A DNA stretch of 64,000 bases from CBFHSF01 sp965658445 (GTDB lineage Bacteria; Bacteroidota; Bacteroidia; Flavobacteriales; Schleiferiaceae), in NCBI GenBank assembly GCA_965658445.1, contig CBFHSF010000011.1, positions 33,794 through 97,793 of the forward strand, in the 5' to 3' direction. Shown here in pieces: positions 57,551 to 64,000 of this stretch (positions are counted from its first letter, which is position 1; the number at the start of each line of letters is the position of its first letter). Below the pieces are notes generated by a model. That model did no database searches, had not been told where the DNA came from, and saw nothing but the letters and a program-made list of their open reading frames with translations. The translations under genes were made by a program, and so were the position numbers.

Positions 57551-58486
57551 ATGGCAGAAATTCTCAGAAAATATACGGATCCGTATGAGCAGTTGGAGTT
57601 TTACGCTCGCAACGTGGTCGAAGGGTTTATTACCGGGATGCACCGCAGCCCATACCATGGTTTTTCTGTAGAATTCGCGGAACACCGATTGTACAACACC
57701 GGAGAATCTACTCGTCACATAGACTGGAAACTCTTTGCGAAAACAGATAGACTTTACGTGAAGCGATACGAGGAGGAAACCAACTTGAGATGTCACTTGG
57801 TGGTGGATTGCTCTCCTAGTATGTACTTTCCGGTTGCAGATACCATCGATCCAGAAAACCCCAATAAAATTGTTTTTGCCACCTATGCAGCGGCGGCTCT
57901 AGCCCATTTGTTTAAGAAGCAACGCGATGCGGTGGGGCTTACGGCTTTGGCCGATGGCATCAAAACCTTTATGCCTGCGGCAACGACACAGTCTCATCAC
58001 CGACGCATGGTTACAGAATTGGGACAATTGTTAGATCAGAAGCCTCCCTTTGCACCTTCACAAACACAATTGGTTGACCGTTTAAATGAGTTGGCAGAAA
58101 GACTTCACAAGCGTTCCTTGGTCATCATCTTTTCGGACATGTTTGAGCAATCTGAGAGAGGGATAGATGAGGTCTTTAAAGCGCTCCAACACTTTAGATA
58201 CAACAAACACGAGGTCATTCTCTTCCACCTATCCGACGGATCGTTAGAGAGAGATTTTGAATATCCCGACCGTCCTACGGAGTTTGTGGATTTGGAAACG
58301 GGAGAATCCCTAAAGGTAAATCCAAGAGACATTCGTGAGGGTGTGGTCAAAGCCTACTCGCAATTTACTCACGACCTCAAAGTCAAATGTGGTCAGTATA
58401 AAATTGATTGGATTGACGCAGACATTCGTCAGGGATTTGATCAGATTTTATTGCCCTTCTTGCTCAAGAGAAGCAAATTGTATTAA
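57551..58486 (+). CDS. DUF58 domain protein (vWA-like)
   Basis: A 311-residue soluble protein. The DUF58 signature is clear: HGFSVEFAEHRLYNTGESTR, HIDWKLFAKTDRLYVKRYEE, then a von Willebrand A-like fold with a MIDAS-type VVDCSPSM and a later SLVIIFSDMFE. DUF58 proteins usually work with a MoxR AAA+ ATPase and batI-type membrane partners, none of which is in the window. Function in metal-dependent protein maturation or stress resistance is inferred from the family. Confidence 0.92.
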   Translation: MAEILRKYTDPYEQLEFYARNVVEGFITGMHRSPYHGFSVEFAEHRLYNTGESTRHIDWKLFAKTDRLYVKRYEEETNLRCHLVVDCSPSMYFPVADTIDPENPNKIVFATYAAAALAHLFKKQRDAVGLTALADGIKTFMPAATTQSHHRRMVTELGQLLDQKPPFAPSQTQLVDRLNELAERLHKRSLVIIFSDMFEQSERGIDEVFKALQHFRYNKHEVILFHLSDGSLERDFEYPDRPTEFVDLETGESLKVNPRDIREGVVKAYSQFTHDLKVKCGQYKIDWIDADIRQGFDQILLPFLLKRSKLY

Positions 58487-58501
58487 GCCGGCAAAAAAAG
58501 A

Positions 58502-59449
58502 CTACATACAAAGATCTTCCAAGGCTTTAAACTCCTCAGATTCTACCATTTTATCAAATGTATACGAATTCCAACTCAGAGATTCTACCATGTGTTGGTC
58601 GTGGTGGATGAGTAGGGACAGTCCTTCCAAACCGTATTGGTCGTATACTCTATTGACGAGGCAGCTGGCCTGCGTATTGGCCAGTAGTTCTGCCTTGCCC
58701 CTGAATTTTTCTGGGAAGATATCGAACATGAGTTCCGTTACCCTAAACTTGTATTGCTTGAGGGTAAAGACGTTGGGCTTGTTAAAATTGATTTCGAAAT
58801 AGGAGGGATCGTCTTTGCAAAAGATGACCTCAAATACCTGACCCTTAACCAGTGGAATTCCATTATCCCCTACGTACGATAGTGGCATTTTGGTTACCCA
58901 TTGCCTTCCTTCGTAAATGTCTCCGTTGGCCTTAAACTCTACCACCACGCGATGCTCAGAAATCCCAATAACTCTCGCCGCGCTCTTGACGGGGTTGGAG
59001 TGAACCTTGTAGCTGTGGTACTGATTGATTCCCCAATACACCAATCCTCCAATAATCAAGAGAGAAAAAAGAGTAATGATGGCCTGTGAATAGGATTCGT
59101 TCTGCTCCTTTTCTATTCGTTGCCTTCTCAAAAAGGCTTGATAGCGAAGTTTGGCCAGCTTCTCTGCCTTCTCCTTTGCCCTTTGTTCTGCACGTTGTCT
59201 GAACCATTCTTCATCTGTGGTTTCGGTGCTTTGACTTTGCTTTTGTCCTGTAGCCGCCCTTTTGGGAGGGTTGAGTAGCATCTCATAGGCCTCCGTAATC
59301 TTTACAAAAGTGTCATGGGCGGAGGGGTCCGGATTGAGATCTGGATGGTACCTTTTGACCAGGGCTTTATATTGCTTTTTTACCTCAGCAATAGAAGCGC
59401 TAGGCTCAAGGCCCAGAATTTTATAATATTCAGAAGGGTTAGAGGTCAT
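58502..59449 (-). CDS. Membrane-anchored J-domain protein
   Basis: A 315-residue DnaJ-like co-chaperone from the ATG at 59449. The J domain occupies the first 65 residues (YYKILGLEPSASIAEVKKQY and the HPD tripeptide in RYHPDLNPDP). A charged helical linker (RAEQRAKEKAEKLAKLRYQA) leads to one transmembrane segment (IITLFSLLIIGGLVYWGI) and a C-terminal domain of about 160 residues of unknown fold. It would recruit DnaK to the membrane. Convergent with DUF58, 15 bp apart. A TTG at 59464 extends the frame, but the promoter box lies only 3 bp before it. Confidence 0.88.
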   Translation of the reverse strand: MTSNPSEYYKILGLEPSASIAEVKKQYKALVKRYHPDLNPDPSAHDTFVKITEAYEMLLNPPKRAATGQKQSQSTETTDEEWFRQRAEQRAKEKAEKLAKLRYQAFLRRQRIEKEQNESYSQAIITLFSLLIIGGLVYWGINQYHSYKVHSNPVKSAARVIGISEHRVVVEFKANGDIYEGRQWVTKMPLSYVGDNGIPLVKGQVFEVIFCKDDPSYFEINFNKPNVFTLKQYKFRVTELMFDIFPEKFRGKAELLANTQASCLVNRVYDQYGLEGLSLLIHHDQHMVESLSWNSYTFDKMVESEEFKALEDLCM

Positions 59450-59466
59450 CGGTTTACTATACAATT

Positions 59467-59474
59467 CAAATATA
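59467..59474 (-). promoter_or_regulatory. -7 box of the J-domain gene
   Basis: TATATTTG on the minus strand, full TAnnTTTG match, 17 bp before the ATG at 59449, making the TTG at 59464 too close to be a start. Confidence 0.55.
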
Positions 59475-59573
59475 CATTTCCCAAACTAGATGGAAAGCCG
59501 GTTTTTGGAATCCTCTTGGGTTAGAACCCTCAAATTCTACTTTTGTTGAACGCAATTGTAGGGGCCTAATTTA

Positions 59574-59581
59574 TATCTTTG
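59574..59581 (+). promoter_or_regulatory. -7 box of hisS
   Basis: TATCTTTG, full TAnnTTTG match, 18 bp before the ATG at 59600. The upstream TTG start of the open frame lies inside this box, so the ATG is the true start. Confidence 0.65.
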
Positions 59582-59599
59582 TTCAAATTATCTTTTGCT

Positions 59600-60964
59600 A
59601 TGGCCAATAAGCCCTCATTACCAAAGGGAACACGTGACTTTTCACCCTCAGAAATGGTGAAGCGCAACTACATTATGGAAACCTTGAGAAAGGTATTTCA
59701 AGGTTCTGGTTACCAACCTATTGAGACTCCAAGTTTTGAGAACTATGACACTCTTATGGGGAAATATGGTGAGGAAGGAGACAGACTGATCTTTAAAATT
59801 CTCAAGTCAGGAGATTATTTGGCCAAGGCACCGGAAGGTTTTTTGACTTCAAAGGATTCTAAGAGATTGACTCCAAGTATCTCGGACAAAGCATTGAGAT
59901 ATGACCTTACGGTTCCTTTCGCACGATTTGTTGTACAGAACAACCATCAATTGGAAATGCCTTTTAAGCGCTACCAAATTCAACCGGTTTGGAGAGCGGA
60001 TAGACCCCAAAAGGGACGATTTAGAGAATTCTACCAATGTGACTGTGACGTGGTGGGATCCAATTCTCTTTGGCAGGAAGTTGAGTTGGTTAAAATTTAC
60101 GACAGAGCCTTTACCCAGTTGGGACTGGACACACAGATTCGCATCAACAACCGAAAAATATTGGCGGGGCTAGCCGACTACCTCGGAGAAGCCGACCGCA
60201 TTATAGACTTTACTGTAGCTCTGGATAAACTCGATAAAATTGGAGTAGAGGGCGTCATCAAAGAATTGACCCAAAAAGGATTCTCAGAGGATTCCCTAGA
60301 AAAAGTAAAGACCATTATTCAGATCCAGGGTAGCGACAAAGAAAAGCTCAAGGTGCTAAGGGATCTTCTATCAGGTTCTGAAGTGGGACAGAAGGGAATC
60401 GAAGAATTAGAGTTTGTCTTGGATCAATGTGCCGCTCTCGGAATGGAATCTGCGCAATTGATTTTGGACTTGACATTGGCCCGTGGACTTAACTACTACA
60501 CTGGAGCCATCTTTGAAGTGGTTTCTACGGAAGTTTCGATGGGATCCATAGGAGGTGGAGGTCGTTACGATGACTTAACCGGTATTTTCGGACTCAAAAA
60601 CGTTTCTGGGGTAGGGATCAGCTTTGGACTGGATAGGATTTACCTCGTCTTAGAAGAATTGGACAAATTCCCTTCAGCCAATCCAACCATTACACAGGTT
60701 CTCTTTGTGAACTTTGGAGATGCAGAAGCCTTAGAATCCTACCGATGGATGTCTAAGCTTCAAGAGGAAGGTATCAATTGTGAGTTGTATCCCTCCTCCG
60801 CAAAGCTCAAGAAGCAAATGGATTACGCCAATAAGAAGAATATTCCCTTTGTAGTACTCATGGGATCTAAGGAAATAGAAAACCAAGTAGCCATGGTAAA
60901 AGACATGGGTGTGGGTGATCAATCAGAAAAGACGCTCGAGGAGCTTCAAGAATTGGTTTCGTAA
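59600..60964 (+). CDS. hisS: Histidyl-tRNA synthetase
   Basis: A 454-residue class II aminoacyl-tRNA synthetase that charges tRNA(His). MANKPSLPKGTRDFSP and YIMETLRKVF give motif 1, GRFREFYQCDCDVVG motif 2, ARGLNYYTGAIFEV and IGGGGRYDDL the histidine-specific blocks, and GVGISFGLDRIYLVL motif 3. The C-terminal anticodon-binding domain (about 365-454) is complete. Divergent from the J-domain gene. Confidence 0.97.
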   Translation: MANKPSLPKGTRDFSPSEMVKRNYIMETLRKVFQGSGYQPIETPSFENYDTLMGKYGEEGDRLIFKILKSGDYLAKAPEGFLTSKDSKRLTPSISDKALRYDLTVPFARFVVQNNHQLEMPFKRYQIQPVWRADRPQKGRFREFYQCDCDVVGSNSLWQEVELVKIYDRAFTQLGLDTQIRINNRKILAGLADYLGEADRIIDFTVALDKLDKIGVEGVIKELTQKGFSEDSLEKVKTIIQIQGSDKEKLKVLRDLLSGSEVGQKGIEELEFVLDQCAALGMESAQLILDLTLARGLNYYTGAIFEVVSTEVSMGSIGGGGRYDDLTGIFGLKNVSGVGISFGLDRIYLVLEELDKFPSANPTITQVLFVNFGDAEALESYRWMSKLQEEGINCELYPSSAKLKKQMDYANKKNIPFVVLMGSKEIENQVAMVKDMGVGDQSEKTLEELQELVS

Positions 60965-61029
60965 AGAAGGCCAGCCCTCTGCCTTTGTTGGTGAAAAACC
61001 ATTGGTTCCATAATAGATAACTGAGCGCG

Positions 61030-61782
61030 ATGAAAAATGTATTCCAAATTTGTCTTGCTATTCTGTTATTCTCTGCTTGCGTGGTAGAAAATGACCTACA
61101 ACCCCCTTATTTTGATTCTATTTTGGTCAATTCTATCGAGGGCGATGTCATTGTAGGAACTCCTGGGACTTTGGCTATTAGAGTAAAGTGTGCAGATAAT
61201 GAACAGTTGGGGCAATTGACCTTTGATATTTATCACGCCTTTGACGGGACCGACCACGGCAAAGTGCCCTCTGACACCTTTTCCTTCAACAATACTTTAA
61301 GTCTATCGGGAAGATCAAGAACGGTTTCTAAAGTGGTAAATATTCCCCCCAATACTGCATCAGGTCCCTACATCATGGAATTTAGACTGATAGACGATTC
61401 GGGGAATGCCGCACCCATTGTCACCAGAAATCTAGAGATTGTAAATTCAGGCCAACCTACGGTGACCATTACGTTTCCAAATTTTGCGAGTCAAACGGAA
61501 TACTCTTCCCAAACCCTATTTGTAATGGAAGGGGGGGTGGAAGATGATACCGAAATCAAGGAGATAGAAGTTTCTTGTGAGCAAATAGATACTCAAACTG
61601 AGATTTATTCTCAGGAATGGAGTTTGGAGGGACAAGGAGTGACCTCATGGAACTTAAAAACTGATGGCAATGTTCAATTCCCTTTGCTAAATGCCGTAGG
61701 GGACTGTCACGTGATTGTTAAGGTTGTGGACAATGACGGAAATGTCACCAGGGAAGTATATCCCTTTGTGGTCATCAATTAG
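61030..61782 (+). CDS. Lipoprotein, DUF4625-like
   Basis: A 250-residue lipoprotein: signal and lipobox MKNVFQICLAILLFSAC. Two Ig-like domains follow; the first (about 22-130) contains CADNEQLGQLTFDIYHAFDG, resembling the DUF4625 pattern of a D-N-x-x-L and I-(D)-I-(H/Y)-H motif, and IPPNTASGPYIMEFRLIDDS; the second (135-250) has VKVVDNDGNVTREVYPFVVIN. Such proteins are surface or periplasmic and of unknown use in Bacteroidota. It is 65 bp downstream of hisS with no obvious terminator between. Confidence 0.75.
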   Translation: MKNVFQICLAILLFSACVVENDLQPPYFDSILVNSIEGDVIVGTPGTLAIRVKCADNEQLGQLTFDIYHAFDGTDHGKVPSDTFSFNNTLSLSGRSRTVSKVVNIPPNTASGPYIMEFRLIDDSGNAAPIVTRNLEIVNSGQPTVTITFPNFASQTEYSSQTLFVMEGGVEDDTEIKEIEVSCEQIDTQTEIYSQEWSLEGQGVTSWNLKTDGNVQFPLLNAVGDCHVIVKVVDNDGNVTREVYPFVVIN

Positions 61783-61878
61783 AGATTCACCCCTTCCACC
61801 TATTTAATTTATTCACCTTTTGAAGCTAAAATTTCGAAAGGTTTTTTTTTGACATTTCCCTGTTTATAGTGTTTAAAT

Positions 61879-61970
61879 ACGCCATGGAATGGCGTGATAT
61901 TTTTTGATAAATTTAACGAACATGACAACGGTCATAAACCATGAACTGACCAGGTATTAAATTTAATACC
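61879..61970 (+). promoter_or_regulatory. Cluster of three palindromes upstream of yceI
   Basis: Within 92 bp lie ACGCCAT-gga-ATGGCGT (61879-61895), ATGAC-aacg-GTCAT (61922-61935) and GGTATTAAATTTAATACC (61953-61970). The middle one has the 5-4-5 geometry of Crp/Fnr-family sites. The downstream yceI ATG is at 62035. No TAnnTTTG box was found here. A regulated promoter is inferred. The 252-bp interval 61783-62034 holds no gene. Confidence 0.5.
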
Positions 61971-62034
61971 AGAAATCAAAGGAGTGTCTTCTTCACACTA
62001 TTCACTTCTTAAAATCAACCAAAAAGTAAGCACT

Positions 62035-62589
62035 ATGAAACGCTTTTCAGCAATGTTATTTAACGTGGCTTTCGCCATGATGAGTTTCGCAATGGGAGCT
62101 CAGAACTTCACACTCGATCCTGCTAAATCTACCATGACAGTAGCCGGGACCTCCACACTTCACGATTGGGAATCCGACGTGGAGAAAATCACTTCTAAAG
62201 GCTCTTTGGCAGAGGACGGAAAACTCAAATCTGTAGAATTGAGCGTACCTGTAGAATCCATCAAAAGTGGAAAATCAGGTATGGATAAAAAGACGTACGA
62301 AGCTTTAAAAAGTGAGGATTATCCCAACATTACCTTTAGCTCCAATACGCCGGTAGCCATTGTAGATGGCAAGGCCAGTATTTCTGGAAAGTTAACGGTA
62401 GCAGGGGTTTCTAAAGACGTTACCATTCCCGTTGAAATTTCAAAGGACGGTACTTCAATGACCTTGAAGGGTTCTCACCTCATCAATATGCCAGGATACT
62501 CTATGAAGCCACCAACGGCAATGATGGGAACCATTAAAACCGGAGAGGACATCACGGTGACCTTTCAACTCGTATACGACATTCAATAA
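62035..62589 (+). CDS. YceI family periplasmic protein
   Basis: A 184-residue exported protein: signal MKRFSAMLFNVAFAMMSFAM-GAQ, then the YceI lipocalin-like domain with FTLDPAKSTMTVAGTSTLHD (the canonical S-T-L-H-D), LKSEDYPNITFSSNTP and GKASISGKLTVAGVSKDVTI, ending DITVTFQLVYDIQ. YceI proteins bind polyisoprenoids and often sit beside respiratory genes. The ATG at 62035 is chosen over an upstream start that would lack a signal peptide. It is 26 bp before the outer-membrane barrel gene and both likely form one unit. Confidence 0.92.
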   Translation: MKRFSAMLFNVAFAMMSFAMGAQNFTLDPAKSTMTVAGTSTLHDWESDVEKITSKGSLAEDGKLKSVELSVPVESIKSGKSGMDKKTYEALKSEDYPNITFSSNTPVAIVDGKASISGKLTVAGVSKDVTIPVEISKDGTSMTLKGSHLINMPGYSMKPPTAMMGTIKTGEDITVTFQLVYDIQ

Positions 62590-62615
62590 TTTTATAATCA
62601 AAACCACTCAATAAG

Positions 62616-63902
62616 ATGAAATCTAAATTTAGCTTTCGCAAGTTGTTATCTGCTCTAGCCCTTGCAGCTTTTGCGGTTCCTGCCGCGGGTCAAGGACTTA
62701 ACCTACAACCTGACATTCAATTTTACCGTCAGCCAGGTTTTCAAGGATTAAACGTTTTTGAAACCTCTAAGGAAGACAATGTACCCTTCAACGGTTTTGC
62801 CGTTAGAGTAGGAGGCGATTTCGCCATGCAATTCCAAGGAATTAACCACTCTACAGGATCTACTACCGATACCTTGTCGGATCTCTCTTCTAACTTCAAC
62901 CTTCCTACTGCCAACCTTAACCTAGATGTTCAGTTGGCCGATGGTATGAGAATGCACTTGAGAACGTACTTGTCTTCTCGTCACCACTCTGAAGCATGGG
63001 TAAAAGGAGGTTACATCCAAATCGACAAATTGGACTGGATTTCTGAAGGATTTGGAGAATCTGTAATGAAGATGTTGACCATTAAAATTGGTATGAACGA
63101 CATCAACTACGGAGATGCTCACTTCCGTCGTTCAGACAACGCTATGGCCATTTACAATCCCTTCGTAGGAAACTACTTGATGGATGCCTTTACTACCGAA
63201 GCCTTTGGTGAAGTTACCTTCCAAAAGAGCGGATGGTTAGGAGTTGTGGGTATCACAAACTCAAAACTCAACCAAAGTGTAAAGAACAACAGCGATGACT
63301 TGACTCCCACTTTCTACGGAAAAGTAGGTTATGACAAGCAAATGAACGAAGACCTGAGAGTGCGTCTTACAGGATCTGTATTGTACTCTGGAGGATTGGG
63401 CAACGGTGGATACCTCTACGGGGGGGACCGCGCAGGATCTAGATACTACCACGTTATGGAGACAGATGCAGCAAGCAATGACTTTTCTGGAAGATACAAT
63501 CCAAGATTTAAGAAGTTTACCAGTTTCCAAATCAACCCCTTTGTAAAGTGGAAGGGTTTTGAATTCTTTGGAGTGTTTGAAGTAGCTTCTGGTGATAAGT
63601 CAGAAACTGTTACCGGTGGATCTGTGACTCAGTTGGGTACGGAATTGATTTACCGCTTCGGAAGCAAAGATCAATTGTACGTAGGCGGTCGCTACAACTC
63701 TGTAAGCGGTAAGGAGAGCGAAGCCGGTGAGGACTTGAGCATCTCTAGAATTCAAGGAGGATTAGGATGGTTTATGACGGACAACGTATTGGCAAAAGTT
63801 GAATACGTAACGCAGGACTACTCTGGTGACCACTGGAATGGTAGCGTTTTCCAAGACGGAAACTTTAACGGAATTGTACTTGAAGCCGTGATTGGATTCT
63901 AA
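62616..63902 (+). CDS. Outer-membrane porin-like barrel protein
   Basis: A 428-residue outer-membrane protein. Signal MKSKFSFRKLLSALALAAFA-VPAAG-Q. The mature part is a series of amphipathic strands (NLDVQLADGMRMHLRTYLSS, VRLTGSVLYSGGLGNGGYLY, FVKWKGFEFFGVFEVASG) with a terminal strand NGIVLEAVIGF ending in F, a barrel insertion signal. The segment MNDINYGDAHFRRSDN and long polar loops resemble porins found next to YceI genes in Bacteroidota. Channel specificity unknown. Two hairpins follow the stop. Confidence 0.85.
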   Translation: MKSKFSFRKLLSALALAAFAVPAAGQGLNLQPDIQFYRQPGFQGLNVFETSKEDNVPFNGFAVRVGGDFAMQFQGINHSTGSTTDTLSDLSSNFNLPTANLNLDVQLADGMRMHLRTYLSSRHHSEAWVKGGYIQIDKLDWISEGFGESVMKMLTIKIGMNDINYGDAHFRRSDNAMAIYNPFVGNYLMDAFTTEAFGEVTFQKSGWLGVVGITNSKLNQSVKNNSDDLTPTFYGKVGYDKQMNEDLRVRLTGSVLYSGGLGNGGYLYGGDRAGSRYYHVMETDAASNDFSGRYNPRFKKFTSFQINPFVKWKGFEFFGVFEVASGDKSETVTGGSVTQLGTELIYRFGSKDQLYVGGRYNSVSGKESEAGEDLSISRIQGGLGWFMTDNVLAKVEYVTQDYSGDHWNGSVFQDGNFNGIVLEAVIGF

Positions 63903-63931
63903 GATATCCCTGACTATACATACAAAGCCAA

Positions 63932-63990
63932 TTTAGCCGCACTTAGGTGCGGCTAAAACAAAAGCCCCGAAGAAATCTTCGGGGCTTTTT
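63932..63990 (+). terminator. Double terminator after the barrel gene
   Basis: TTTAGCCGCAC-ttag-GTGCGGCTAAA (63932-63957) and AAAGCCCCGAAGA-aa-TCTTCGGGGCTTT (63961-63988) are consecutive perfect hairpins; the second is followed by TTTTTT. Confidence 0.9.
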
Positions 63991-64000
63991 TACGAAGTAA

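Overview
The window reads as a housekeeping-rich chromosome segment of a free-living Bacteroidota, most likely order Flavobacteriales (family not decidable by eye). The evidence is a DUF4295/bL38-type small protein behind rpmB-rpmG, a 483-residue GAPDH with the Bacteroidota N-terminal extension, a type IX secretion (CHU_C/type B) sorting domain, a SusC-like CarboxypepD_reg TonB receptor, a DNA polymerase III alpha carrying its own N-terminal exonuclease, and many upstream boxes of the Bacteroidota sigma form TAnnTTTG. No prophage, transposase, CRISPR array, rRNA or tRNA gene was recognised.

Layout. 1-6.5 kb: mostly minus-strand genes (gatB fragment; kch-like channel, miaA, lpxK; a small membrane protein, cca, pRiA4b-family gene). 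6.7-12.2 kb: plus-strand fhs, then sixA-ppk1-ppx for polyphosphate metabolism. 12.2-18.2 kb: a secreted T9SS cargo protein, a patatin, thiol peroxidase, an MltF-like transglycosylase. 18.3-21.4 kb: miaE, gcvT, an Lrp regulator, a methyltransferase. 21.9-27.1 kb: minus-strand cluster dapF, GNAT, heptaheme cytochrome-TPR lipoprotein, mltG, DUF2279. 27.4-34.3 kb: degP/htrA, gap, clpB, a thioredoxin-fold protein. 34.3-39.5 kb: TonB receptor, CarboxypepD_reg protein, M23 peptidase. 39.6-42 kb: small coiled-coil gene, zapA, a structured RNA that I read as 6S RNA, and RNase Y. 42-47 kb: a membrane glycosyltransferase, a universal stress protein, cinA, rpmB-rpmG-bL38. 47-52.3 kb: M48 metalloprotease pair, YceI-like protein, SDR, peroxiredoxin. 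52.5-64 kb: dnaE, trxA, DUF58, J-domain protein, hisS, a lipoprotein, and a YceI plus outer-membrane-barrel pair behind a cluster of palindromes.

Functional themes are envelope building and turnover (lpxK, dapF, mltG, MltF-like, M23), tRNA maturation (miaA, miaE, cca, hisS, gatB), oxidative and protein stress (tpx, peroxiredoxin, trxA, degP, clpB, usp) and polyphosphate.

No unambiguous new system was found. The least explained signals are: a 193-bp dispersed repeat present twice in inverted orientation between convergent genes, with further simple-repeat tracts in the same kind of site; a palindrome-rich control region before the YceI-barrel pair; a heptaheme cytochrome-TPR lipoprotein inside a cell-wall cluster; and an uncharacterised coiled-coil gene coupled to zapA and 6S RNA. 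Four N-runs interrupt the sequence. In all three that fall inside genes the flanks join in frame if the Ns are removed, so they look like assembly placeholders rather than missing DNA.
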